From contig NZ_CP009268.1 of NCBI RefSeq assembly GCF_000807255.1, forward strand, positions 3,626,384-3,690,383: a stretch of DNA of 64,000 nt. The letters are read 5' to 3'. This DNA comes from Clostridium pasteurianum DSM 525 = ATCC 6013. Its GTDB lineage: Bacteria; Bacillota; Clostridia; Clostridiales; Clostridiaceae. Positions 35,363 to 44,037 of the stretch are shown in pieces. The first letter of the stretch is position 1; each line of letters opens with the position of its first letter. The notes under the pieces are model-generated. The model did no database searches and was not told the origin of the DNA. It saw only the letters and a list, made by a program, of their open reading frames with translations. The position numbers and the translations under genes were made by a program.

Positions 35363-36828
35363 TTGCTTTCCTCCATAAATTTAAAAGTTTCTTGTTTAAG
35401 CCACCAATCGGTATAAGGCAATTTATTATGTGCGGCTATACCCTTTACAAAAGAAGTATTGCTTATAGTATCTAAAATTAATTCTCCATAATTTATTAAT
35501 CCTTGATATCCAACACCATAGTGCTCATCTAAGGACAAAAATGATGGTATTCCAAGTTTTGTAGCCCATATTGTTCCAGTATGTCTTCCTATATATATGT
35601 CAGGTTTATATTTGTAAAGCATACTTACTAATTCATAAGATTGCTTATTACAAACAGAAATTTTAAAATCTCCATAATTCTCCAAAGCACTTCTTAATGT
35701 ATCTGCTTTTTTATCAAAATTATCAAATATGGGATCATGATGCCAGGTAGATGCACTTACAAGTTCCATTCCAAGTTCTTTTACAATTGCAATTATTCCA
35801 TGAGCATAAGCTGAACCTGCACCTATAAAAACCTTTTTGCCAGCTAACTTTTCTCTTAATTCAGCTATTCTCGGTGCTGTTCTATTTTTTTCTTCTTCTA
35901 TAAGTTTCTCTACTTCCTCTTCCTTATGAACTATTTTACCTAGTTCCCTAATCCATGCATTAAATCCCGCAGCCCCATAAGGTCCTGGAGCTTTTACCTC
36001 AGGCACACCAAAATACTTTTCTAATCCTGCAGCTAAATAAGTTCCTAGACTAGAGCATATTTGAAGTGTAGCTGCTGCTTCTGAAATATTACTGAGTTGT
36101 TCTATAGTAGTAAATGGTACAATATAATTAACCTTAAGACCTATTTTAGCAAAAAGTGGTGAAAATACATCTGTACCATGAAAATTTATTATATTAACTA
36201 CATCTGATTGTCTCTTCACTGCAGGTTTAACTAGCTTTCTTAATATACCATGGTAAGAAGCATCAAATCCAGTGGCCCATATTCTAGAACGAAAACCTTC
36301 ACAGTATATAGCTACTACAGGTATTCCAATCTCTTCCTCTATTTTATCTGTTACACTCTCAATATCATCTCCAATTATTGCCGATGCACAAGTAGTAGTA
36401 ACAAATATAGCCTTAGGATCAAATCTATTTTTTGCTTCTCTTATAGCATTCTCCAGTTTTTTTAATCCACCATATATAGTATCTTTCTCCATCAAATTAG
36501 TATTTATATATTGCACATTAGCTACTGGTATATTTCTAGCTCTTCTTCCCGATCTGTTTACTAGGTTACGTCTTGGTATATCACCACTACATCCCGCAGG
36601 ACCATGCTCTACAATTGCCGCATCCTGAATACAGGATAACTGGTTCATAACCTGATCTGCACTGCAAGTAGTGCATTGAGTAAAAGATCTATTACGATTA
36701 CATAAAGTTTTATTATCATAACTTTTACATAAATCAGAAGCAGTACCTTCATATCCATTAATTGAATTCAGTCTTTTTTCTCTTATTTCAACTGAAGTTT
36801 TTTCTATATTAACCCCATTATATCCCAT
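35359..36828 (-). CDS. Nitrogenase-like component 1 alpha subunit (NifD-like), copy 3
   Basis: 489 aa. C52/C55 (QCTTCSAD), C80 (GPAGCSGD) and C147 (TTTCASAIIGDD) are P-cluster-type; the cofactor cysteine is C258 (LQICSSLGTYLAAG). No His at the FeMo-co H442 position (KLGIPSFLSLDEHYGVGYQG; the His in DEH is displaced by three residues). It has C34, C43 and C66 not shared with copies 1 and 2, and RRNLVNRSGRRAR where the others have a Trp-containing segment. Own promoter (36987-37015) and leader (36893-36963). A paralogous enzyme with a probably different substrate. Confidence 0.86.
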   Translation of the reverse strand: MGYNGVNIEKTSVEIREKRLNSINGYEGTASDLCKSYDNKTLCNRNRSFTQCTTCSADQVMNQLSCIQDAAIVEHGPAGCSGDIPRRNLVNRSGRRARNIPVANVQYINTNLMEKDTIYGGLKKLENAIREAKNRFDPKAIFVTTTCASAIIGDDIESVTDKIEEEIGIPVVAIYCEGFRSRIWATGFDASYHGILRKLVKPAVKRQSDVVNIINFHGTDVFSPLFAKIGLKVNYIVPFTTIEQLSNISEAAATLQICSSLGTYLAAGLEKYFGVPEVKAPGPYGAAGFNAWIRELGKIVHKEEEVEKLIEEEKNRTAPRIAELREKLAGKKVFIGAGSAYAHGIIAIVKELGMELVSASTWHHDPIFDNFDKKADTLRSALENYGDFKISVCNKQSYELVSMLYKYKPDIYIGRHTGTIWATKLGIPSFLSLDEHYGVGYQGLINYGELILDTISNTSFVKGIAAHNKLPYTDWWLKQETFKFMEESK

Positions 36829-36892
36829 ATGTTCCCCCTATAAAAATTCATAATTACTAATTATCGAACTGTTCAAAACTATTAACATTTTA

Positions 36893-36963
36893 TAAAAAAA
36901 GACTATGTCTACCCTATCTTCTGAAATAGCAGTAAACATAGTCTCTAGTTTTTCTAGTCAACT
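36893..36963 (-). ncRNA. Antiterminator/terminator leader RNA upstream of nifDK3, copy 12
   Basis: Minus strand: AGTT-GA-CTAG-AAAAA-CTAG-A-GACT, then GACTATGTTTAC / GTAGACATAGTC and TTTTTTT. Both helices are fully paired. Confidence 0.82.
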
Positions 36964-36986
36964 ATTTGCAATATTAGTTTAAAATT

Positions 36987-37015
36987 ATTATAAATATTAT
37001 TATTAAATTTGTCAA
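36987..37015 (-). promoter_or_regulatory. Promoter of nifDK3
   Basis: TTGACA (37010-37015), 17-nt spacer, TATAAT (36987-36992). A block CCTACTATTCCTATTTGACA overlaps -35 in the opposite orientation to the operator elsewhere, so any repressor would sit upstream here. Confidence 0.72.
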
Positions 37016-37139
37016 ATAGGAATAGTAGGCTAATTATTTACAAAATCATATTATTAAAATATTCATAAATATAAGTAATATAAGTTCATCAGCCTTATAT
37101 TATGCTGAATCAATCTAAATTTTTATACTCTATATGATG

Positions 37140-38090
37140 TTAATTTACTACATTAGTTGCTTTATTATTAATAAAGGATTCTATGTTTTTACCTAATAAA
37201 TTAATTAGTCTTTGTCTCGATTCAATGCATTTACATCCTATATGTGGCGTTAAAATAACGTTATCCATAGAAAAAAGAGGATTATCAAAAGCTGGTGGTT
37301 CTGGATATTGAACATCTAAAGCAGCCCCTGCAATTTCTTTATTTTTAAGAGCTTCAATTAAATCCGTTTCCTTTATTATAGCACCTCTTGCTGTATTTAT
37401 AATGAACGCAGAGGATTTCATAAGATTTAATTTACTTCTATCGATAAGATTTTTGGTACTCTCAGTAAGTGGACAATGTAATGTTACAAAATCACTTTTC
37501 TCAAGTAATTCATCTAAGGAAACAAACTTTACATTATCAATAGCTTTTACACTTCTGTTATACACTAATACCTTCATTCCTAAAGCTAACGCAGTTTTTA
37601 TTACACGTTGTCCTATAGCCCCAGCTCCAATTACGCCTAAAGTTTTTTCCTTTACTTCAAAATGAGGCACTTGTAAATCTTTGCTGAAATTATCAAAATT
37701 ATTTTGCTTAATCATAACCTGCTGCTTTGAAAGTGATGAACTTAAGTTCAATATAAAAGCTATAACCAGCTGTGCTACGGCATCAGTACTGTAATCTGGT
37801 ACATTACATACAGTAATATTTTTCTTCCTTGCAGTTTTTATATCTATATTATTATAGCCCGTACCAGCTTCACAAATAAGTTCTACAGAAGGTGGAAATT
37901 TAGATATCAATTCTCCACTAAGTGGAAATTCTTTAGTTACTACTATATTTTGTCCTTTAATTCTCTCTAATATTTCACTTTCAGCACTACTATCATATTG
38001 TGTAACCTTAGTAAAATTGTTCAAATTAGAAAAATCAATGTTATTATCAAAATTTAATTTTTTAGAATTTAAAAATACTGTATTTTTCAT
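37140..38090 (-). CDS. D-isomer 2-hydroxyacid dehydrogenase
   Basis: 316 aa, usual length. Rossmann fingerprint GVIGAGAIGQRVIKTALALGMKVLVYNRS (starts ~residue 148), catalytic Arg in NTARGAI, Glu in the following YPEPP region and His in LTPHIGC. NAD-dependent reduction of a 2-oxo acid (glycerate, lactate, phosphoglycerate or 4-methylthio-2-oxobutyrate type). TAGGAG precedes ATG. Monocistronic by appearance, without leader. Substrate not predictable. Confidence 0.88.
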   Translation of the reverse strand: MKNTVFLNSKKLNFDNNIDFSNLNNFTKVTQYDSSAESEILERIKGQNIVVTKEFPLSGELISKFPPSVELICEAGTGYNNIDIKTARKKNITVCNVPDYSTDAVAQLVIAFILNLSSSLSKQQVMIKQNNFDNFSKDLQVPHFEVKEKTLGVIGAGAIGQRVIKTALALGMKVLVYNRSVKAIDNVKFVSLDELLEKSDFVTLHCPLTESTKNLIDRSKLNLMKSSAFIINTARGAIIKETDLIEALKNKEIAGAALDVQYPEPPAFDNPLFSMDNVILTPHIGCKCIESRQRLINLLGKNIESFINNKATNVVN

Positions 38091-38308
38091 ATTTAGAACT
38101 CCTAATTTAATAAAATATTTTCAATTTTAGTATAGTCTTTATGTTTATTTCTGTCAAAAATCTATTATTAAAAAAATTTCATATGTCAATATGTTGTTAT
38201 ATTTCAAATTATTATTTTATCTAGTTTGTAATACCAACTTGTCCTATAATTACATAGGATATGTTTATTAAAACCACATAACATAATATCAGAAAGGAGA
38301 TGTTAGTT

Positions 38309-38506
38309 ATGTCAAGTAGTAGAAATAGAATTTTAGTTCCTGAAGCAAAAGAAGCTTTGAACCAATTCAAGATGGAAGCTGCTCATGAAGTTGGTACTCC
38401 TTTAACTAACGGTTATAATGGAGATCTTACTTCAAGACAAAATGGTTCCGTTGGTGGTCAAATGGTTAAAAAAATGGTTCAAGACTATGAAAATCGTTTA
38501 AAATAA
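38309..38506 (+). CDS. Alpha/beta-type small acid-soluble spore protein, copy 1
   Basis: 65 aa from ATG at 38309, 8-9 nt after AAAGGAG; the ATG at 38300 abuts the ribosome site. Contains the family signatures EALNQFKMEAAHEVG and TNGYNGDLTSRQNGSVGGQMV. These proteins coat spore DNA and protect it from damage. Nearly identical to the gene 51 bp downstream. Confidence 0.95.
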   Translation: MSSSRNRILVPEAKEALNQFKMEAAHEVGTPLTNGYNGDLTSRQNGSVGGQMVKKMVQDYENRLK

Positions 38507-38557
38507 CTTAAATCTAATAAAATATATATTAAATAAAATCAAAGGGAGATGTTAATT

Positions 38558-38752
38558 ATGTCAAGTAGAAATAGAATTTTAGTTCCTGAAGCAAAAGAAG
38601 CTTTAAATCAATTTAAAATGGAAGCTGCTCACGAAGTTGGTACTCCTTTAACTAACGGTTATAATGGAGATCTTACTTCAAGACAAAATGGCTCTGTTGG
38701 CGGTCAAATGGTTAAAAAAATGGTTCAAGACTATGAAAATCGTTTAAAATAA
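38558..38752 (+). CDS. Alpha/beta-type small acid-soluble spore protein, copy 2
   Basis: 64 aa, differing from copy 1 only by one Ser in the SSS/SS start. Start ATG 38558 chosen for the same spacing reason. The tandem pair shares high similarity in DNA too, including the ribosome binding site, pointing to a recent duplication. Terminator at 38801-38841. Confidence 0.95.
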   Translation: MSSRNRILVPEAKEALNQFKMEAAHEVGTPLTNGYNGDLTSRQNGSVGGQMVKKMVQDYENRLK

Positions 38753-38800
38753 TTAATTTTTATAAAAATTATAGTATATAGTTACTATATTAAAATAGAA

Positions 38801-38841
38801 GTTGTCTCACAATGTATATATGTTGTGAGACAATTTTTTTA
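38801..38841 (+). terminator. Terminator after the spore-protein pair
   Basis: Perfect stem AAGTTGTCTCACAA / TTGTGAGACAATTT with TTTTTTT. Confidence 0.88.
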
Positions 38842-38914
38842 ATTATATACAAAAGTACCTTTACTTTCAGTGCATAAATTTATATTCCATTAATGATTAC
38901 TTTATAAACTTTAT

Positions 38915-40063
38915 TCAAATTTTTTCAATCCTATCAAAAGCCTCTTTAAGCTTTTTTATTCCAACAATACAAGCTATTCTCACATACCCCTCTCCACTAT
39001 CTCCAAAAGCAGTACCAGGTATAACAATTACTTTGGCTCTTCTTGCCAGCATAGCCGAAAATTCTACGGAAGTCATTCCAGTCTTCTTAATATTAACAAA
39101 GTGATATATACTTCCTTTAGGTGGTAATACACTTAGTCCTGGAATTTTATTTATTCTTTTATAAGAATAGAATATTCTTCTTCTAAACTCCTCTATTATT
39201 TTAGGTTGTACTTGTTTTCTCTTTCTCAGCGCATGTAAGGCTGCCCTTTGTGAAATAGAAGGTGCTGAATAACATATATTTTCATTAATATTTTTTATAC
39301 AATCTATTATAGACACTGGAGCAATTACATATCCAATTCTCCAGCCTGTCATAGCATAACCTTTAGAAAAGCTTCCTATAGTTACAGTTCTTTCCTTCAT
39401 TCCTGGCATAGCAGCAATAGGATAAAATTTTTCTCCATAAATAAAATCATCATATACTTCATCTGATATTACCATTAAATCATTTTTTATAACTATTTCA
39501 CTTATCTTTTCTAATAATTTTCTATCAAAAAAAGCTCCTGTAGGATTGTTAGGAGAATTCAATATTATAGCTTTTGTTCTATTGTTTATTAAACTTTTTA
39601 GTCCATCTATATTTATATTAAAGTTATCTTGTTCTAAAGTTTTTAAAATAACCGCCTTACCGCCAACTAATTTTATCTGTTCTTTATAAGGTGTAAAATA
39701 AGGTTCATGGACTATTACTTCGTCACCATCATTTATTATTGATTCAAGTACCAGATACATTCCATGGCAAGCACCTACTACAGCCATTACTTCTCCTATA
39801 TTAAAGTTATAATTGTATTCTTGTTTATAAAATTTTATTAATTCTCTAAGAAATTCTGGATCACCTGCAGGATCCGTATATTTTGTATGGCCATTTTTTG
39901 CATCCTCCATAGCCTTTTCAATTATAATTTTATCAGTTATAAAATCAGGAGTTCCTATACTTAAATCTATTATATCGTTATTTTTCTTTAATTCTGGTGA
40001 TAAATCGAACATGGTAGTATTCATATTGTTAGAATATTTTTTTGAAATAAATTTATGCTTCAT
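38915..40063 (-). CDS. Class I pyridoxal-phosphate aminotransferase
   Basis: 382 aa. NSPNNPTGAFF (~residue 168), SDEVYDDFIY, Schiff-base Lys in GSFSKGYAMTGWRIGYV (~230) and the C-terminal Arg in YVRIACIVG. The closest family is AspC/PatA-type aminotransferases (aspartate, aromatic or methionine/alanine specificity). AGAGGTG before ATG. Single gene, no leader. Confidence 0.88.
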   Translation of the reverse strand: MKHKFISKKYSNNMNTTMFDLSPELKKNNDIIDLSIGTPDFITDKIIIEKAMEDAKNGHTKYTDPAGDPEFLRELIKFYKQEYNYNFNIGEVMAVVGACHGMYLVLESIINDGDEVIVHEPYFTPYKEQIKLVGGKAVILKTLEQDNFNINIDGLKSLINNRTKAIILNSPNNPTGAFFDRKLLEKISEIVIKNDLMVISDEVYDDFIYGEKFYPIAAMPGMKERTVTIGSFSKGYAMTGWRIGYVIAPVSIIDCIKNINENICYSAPSISQRAALHALRKRKQVQPKIIEEFRRRIFYSYKRINKIPGLSVLPPKGSIYHFVNIKKTGMTSVEFSAMLARRAKVIVIPGTAFGDSGEGYVRIACIVGIKKLKEAFDRIEKI

Positions 40064-40310
40064 AATATATCACCTCTTATAGTGATTTGAACTTTTCCTT
40101 ATAATTGCCTATCTTCTATTGTTATCCTAGTAATTTTATTAACAGGCAAATTATAAAATTTATTTCATTATCTTTTCTATAACATAGTTTTCAGATTCCC
40201 CTTCACTTTTTAAAATATTATGAAAACAGTAAGGTGGTGCAAAAAATAAATTCATAGATATGAAATTTAATGCTATAATTTTAAATAGAGCATATATTAT
40301 TAATACTTTT

Positions 40311-40549
40311 ATTGAAGCAAGTTCTTAATTCAGGTGGGAATTCTTCTACCCCATCTGAATTTTAGAACTGCAAATGCATGGCTTACTTGGCGTTGAACTG
40401 CCACTTGAAGAAAAGCAGACAAAACAAAATTTATTTTGTATTTGGTGTGAATCGCTGTACAGAGTGGAAGCAGAGAACCAAAATCTTTTTTTGATTTTGT
40501 GTGAGGTCTGTACAGAGTGCGTTGGAGACTTACGCCAAGTTAGTCAGGT
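40311..40549 (+). repeat. Dispersed ~240-bp structured repeat, copy B
   Basis: Second copy of the repeat at 19010-19249. The first hairpin shows paired changes relative to copy A (TGGGAT/ATCCCA there, GGTGGG/CCCCATC here), so the fold is preserved. The open frame across it (40374-40577) is explained by the repeat and lacks a ribosome site. It occupies most of the 519-bp gap before the HxlR gene, 33 bp upstream of its start. Confidence 0.7.
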
Positions 40550-40581
40550 TAAATTTTTGAATGTTAAAGGGAAGTGAAAAT

Positions 40582-40950
40582 ATGCCAAAAGATAGACTTA
40601 ATAAAATCAGTTGTAGCAATTATAAAAGTGAAGTTGAAGTTACATTAGAGGTTTTAAGTGGAAAATGGAAAGCACTTATTCTTTTAAATCTCAGTGAACA
40701 TAAAGTTATCAGATTTAATGAATTTAAAAGACTGATTCCAGAGATAACTCAAAAAATGTTATCACAGCAATTACGAGATCTAAATGATAATGGATTAGTA
40801 AACAAAACTATCTATAGTCAAGTTCCGCCTATGGTTGAATATTCACTTACTAAAATAGGATTAGATTTAATTCCCATTTTAAAATCAATGGATAAATGGG
40901 GAAAACGCTTTGTAAATAATTTTATGAACTTACATAATGCATCAAACTAA
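40582..40950 (+). CDS. HxlR-family winged-helix transcriptional regulator
   Basis: 122 aa from ATG at 40582 (GGGAAG upstream). The HxlR core is complete: LEVLSGKWKALILLNL, FNEFKRLIPEITQKMLSQQLRDLNDNGLV and VEYSLTKIGLDLIPIL. A Cys near the N terminus (ISCSNYK), preceding the first helix, is the redox or electrophile sensor position in several family members. Targets unknown; the divergent neighbour 38915-40063 and the convergent alcohol dehydrogenase are candidates. Confidence 0.88.
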   Translation: MPKDRLNKISCSNYKSEVEVTLEVLSGKWKALILLNLSEHKVIRFNEFKRLIPEITQKMLSQQLRDLNDNGLVNKTIYSQVPPMVEYSLTKIGLDLIPILKSMDKWGKRFVNNFMNLHNASN

Positions 40951-40962
40951 ATTTTTTTAATA

Positions 40963-41008
40963 TAAAAAAGGCAGCCTTAAAATAACCATAAAAGCCATTT
41001 AAGCCGCC
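40963..41008 (-). terminator. Terminator after the alcohol dehydrogenase
   Basis: Minus strand stem GGCGGCTTAAA / TTTTAAGGCTGCC with TTTTTTATATT; also positioned after the convergent HxlR gene. Confidence 0.65.
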
Positions 41009-41097
41009 AATTAACAAAGCATATCAATATAATTAGTTTTAATTTTTTATATGCATCAATTTATAGATACAGAGGGAGTTTTTACTCCCCTTAAATT

Positions 41098-42264
41098 TTA
41101 AAAGTCAACTGCTGTTCCATAATAAGCAGCTTCAAATAATTCTTTCATTTCCTTTGCAGATATTTCTCTTGGATTTGTACCTGTACATGGATCCTTTACT
41201 GCTGCCTTAGATATTTCATCTAGATTATCCCTGAACTTTTCTTCTGATATACCATATTCTTTCAAAGTTATAGGCATATTCATAGAGGCTCTAATATCTT
41301 TAACCAATTGAATTAGTGATTGAACTAGTGCATCTGTTGTTTCTCCCTTTAAGCCTAATCTTTTAGCTATATCAGCATAAGCTTCTCCAGCTTTCTTAGA
41401 ATTAAATTTTATAACAAGAGGTAAATATATTCCATTCAAACGTCCATGAGGAACATTAAATATTTTTCCTGACTTGTGTGCCATAGAATGAACAATCCCA
41501 AGTATTGCATTGGAAAATGCCATACCAGCCAAGCATTGTGCTATATGCATATCTTTTCTGGATTGTTGTTTTCCATTAAAGGAGCTAACTAAATTATTTA
41601 CAATCATTTCTATTGCTTTTATAGCTAAACCATCAGTTATTGGATTTCCAGCTTTCGAAACATAAGCCTCAAAAGCATGAGTTAAAGCATCTATTCCAGT
41701 GTTAGCAATTAGTGCTTTAGGCATGCTTTGGACTAAATTAGTATCAAGTATAGCAATGTCTGGAGTTAAATTGTAGTCTGCTATTGGATATTTAATTCCT
41801 GTTTCATTATCAGTTATTATGGAAAAGGAAGTAACTTCTGAACCTGTACCGCTGGTAGTTGGTATAGCTATAAACTTTGCTTTTTCCCTAAGCTCTGGTA
41901 AAGTGAATGGTTTAGACACATCTTCAAAGGTAAGCTCTGGATATTCATAAAATATCCACATTGCTTTAGCTGCATCTATTGGCGAACCCCCTCCTACACC
42001 AATTATTAAATCTGGATTGAATTCTGACATTTTTTGAACACCTTTTTTAACAGTGGCAACTGAAGGGTCATTCTCAACACCTGAAAATACATCTGTATCA
42101 ATATCAGCTTCTTTTAATAAATTTTGTATTTTGGGAATTGTTCCATCCTCTATTAACCTCTGAGATCCAATAACCAGTATAGCCTTATTTCCCTTTACTG
42201 ATTTTAAGTGTTCTATAGCATTATCTCCAAAATAAACATCTCTTGGTATAGTAAATCTATTCAT
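41098..42264 (-). CDS. Iron-containing (group III) alcohol dehydrogenase
   Basis: 388 aa. GGGSPIDAAKAM (~residue 95) binds NAD(P); TTSGTGSEVTSFS follows; metal ligands lie in DALTHAFEAYVS, SMAHKSGKIFNVPHG. Resembles clostridial butanol/ethanol dehydrogenases acting on short aldehydes. GGGGGA before ATG. Single gene, convergent to HxlR; it may be an HxlR target. No leader. Confidence 0.92.
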   Translation of the reverse strand: MNRFTIPRDVYFGDNAIEHLKSVKGNKAILVIGSQRLIEDGTIPKIQNLLKEADIDTDVFSGVENDPSVATVKKGVQKMSEFNPDLIIGVGGGSPIDAAKAMWIFYEYPELTFEDVSKPFTLPELREKAKFIAIPTTSGTGSEVTSFSIITDNETGIKYPIADYNLTPDIAILDTNLVQSMPKALIANTGIDALTHAFEAYVSKAGNPITDGLAIKAIEMIVNNLVSSFNGKQQSRKDMHIAQCLAGMAFSNAILGIVHSMAHKSGKIFNVPHGRLNGIYLPLVIKFNSKKAGEAYADIAKRLGLKGETTDALVQSLIQLVKDIRASMNMPITLKEYGISEEKFRDNLDEISKAAVKDPCTGTNPREISAKEMKELFEAAYYGTAVDF

Positions 42265-42561
42265 TTTAATTATTTCCCCCTTTTACCAATACCATTTGGC
42301 CATTAATTTTTATATGGTTAATACAAGTATTAGTATAGGCTTCTCAATTACTAAAAAAAAGAAGTTACTTTTTAGTAGTAGAGTTTCAAAAAGGTAGGAA
42401 ATATGTAATTGCGGCAAAATAAAAATTTCTCATGACTAAATAATTTTTTAATTTTTTATTACCAATTTAATAATTTACTTGTAATCAATCAAAAAATATG
42501 AAAATATTATAATGTAATAATAAAATATTCCAAAGGTTAATTAAAGGAGGACAATAGTATA

Positions 42562-43938
42562 ATGAATAGCAAACACAAATTTACAGATATCAGAGTTCCC
42601 ATTGAAAAAGATAACCCATCAATTATGAGACATGAAGAGCTTTGTGTTAAGTGCAAAGTATGCAAAAAGGTCTGTACTGAGGAGATTTCTGTATATGGTC
42701 ATTATGATCTAGAGAAAACAGGAGATAAAGCTATATGTATTTACTGTGGCCAGTGCGCTAATGTTTGCCCTGTTTATTCAATTACAGAAGTTTCTGATGT
42801 TCAACAAGTAAAAGACGCCATTAATGATCCTGATAAAATAGTTATATTTCAAACTTCTCCTTCTGTACGAGTGTCACTTGGAGAAGCCTTTGGCATGGAG
42901 CCAGGCACTTATGTTGAAGACAAAATGGCTGCAGTGTTAAAAAATCTTGGAGCAGATTATGTATTTGATACTACCTTCGGAGCAGATTTAACTATAACCG
43001 AAGAAGCTTCAGAACTGGTTCAAAGGATTACCAGCGGCAACGGCACTTTACCACAGTTTACAAGCTGTTGTCCAGCCTGGGTAGAATTTGTGGAAATATA
43101 TTATCCTGAACTTATAAATAATCTGTCATCCTCTAAAAGTCCTATACTTATGCAGGGTCCAACTATAAAAACTTACTTTGCAAAAAAGGCAGCTATAGAT
43201 CCTAAAAAAATTGTGAACGTTGCTGTAACCCCTTGTACTGCAAAAAAATATGAAATCACTCGTGCTGAAAAAAATGATGCTGGTAAATATTACAATGATG
43301 AAAACATACGTGATATGGATTATGTTATTACTGTAAGAGAGTTATCAAACTGGATTAAGGAAGACAAAATAGAATTTAAGGCTCTTCAAGGAGCAGAATT
43401 TGATTCCCTGCTATCAAGAGGTTCAGGTGGGGGTATAATCTTTGGAATTACAGGTGGAGTTATGGAATCAGCTATTAGAACAGCCTATTATTATATAACC
43501 AAGAAAAATCCACCAAAAGATTTATATAATCTAGAAGCCGTAGGTAATATGGATGGCATCAGAGAGGCACAGGTTACAATTGGTGATTATACTATTAACA
43601 TAGCTATTGTACATGGAACCGCTAATGCAAGAAAACTTATTGAAAAAGTAAAAAGTGGAGAAAAAAAATATGATTTTGTTGAAGTTATGACCTGTCGTGG
43701 AGGCTGCATCGGTGGTGGCGGACAACCTAAAGTTAAAATTCCTATGGCAGATAAAGTCCGCCAAAAGAGAATTGCAGGTCTTTATAACAAAGATCAAAGT
43801 GTTACCCAAAGACTTGCTCATGAAAATCCTGATATAACAAAAGTATATGATGAATTTTTTAAAAAACCATTAAGTCCATTAGCTGAAGAACTATTACATA
43901 CTGTATATAGTTCAAAAAAACACATTTTAGGTGAATAG
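42562..43938 (+). CDS. [FeFe]-hydrogenase-type protein with two N-terminal [4Fe-4S] clusters
   Basis: 458 aa. Ferredoxin-like CVKCKVCKKVC (28-38) and CIYCGQCANVCP (59-70), then H-domain motifs L1 TSCCPAW (168-173, both Cys present), L2 TPCTAKKYE (223-231, Thr instead of the usual Met of MPCTAKK) and L3 MTCRGGCIGGGGQP (Arg instead of Pro). All four H-cluster cysteines are in place. It could evolve or oxidise H2, but the L2/L3 changes fit the less-studied clostridial subclasses (group B or sensory types). SD AAAGGAGG. Monocistronic; terminator at 44004-44033. Confidence 0.88.
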   Translation: MNSKHKFTDIRVPIEKDNPSIMRHEELCVKCKVCKKVCTEEISVYGHYDLEKTGDKAICIYCGQCANVCPVYSITEVSDVQQVKDAINDPDKIVIFQTSPSVRVSLGEAFGMEPGTYVEDKMAAVLKNLGADYVFDTTFGADLTITEEASELVQRITSGNGTLPQFTSCCPAWVEFVEIYYPELINNLSSSKSPILMQGPTIKTYFAKKAAIDPKKIVNVAVTPCTAKKYEITRAEKNDAGKYYNDENIRDMDYVITVRELSNWIKEDKIEFKALQGAEFDSLLSRGSGGGIIFGITGGVMESAIRTAYYYITKKNPPKDLYNLEAVGNMDGIREAQVTIGDYTINIAIVHGTANARKLIEKVKSGEKKYDFVEVMTCRGGCIGGGGQPKVKIPMADKVRQKRIAGLYNKDQSVTQRLAHENPDITKVYDEFFKKPLSPLAEELLHTVYSSKKHILGE

Positions 43939-44003
43939 ATAATTTTTCTGCTTTTTTAAAAATTAAAGATAACATCCATAGGTTCTTGAATAATTTATCT
44001 AAA

Positions 44004-44033
44004 CTTAGTGGGAATACAAACTCCCACTAAGTA
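44004..44033. terminator. Bidirectional terminator
   Basis: Stem ACTTAGTGGGA / TCCCACTAAGT between the convergent hydrogenase and P-type ATPase genes. Confidence 0.8.
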
Positions 44034-44037
44034 AATA

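Noticed and set aside
40374-40577. 67-aa open frame within repeat copy B
   Set aside because: Generated by the structured repeat, with no ribosome binding site; the equivalent frame in copy A is not maintained.
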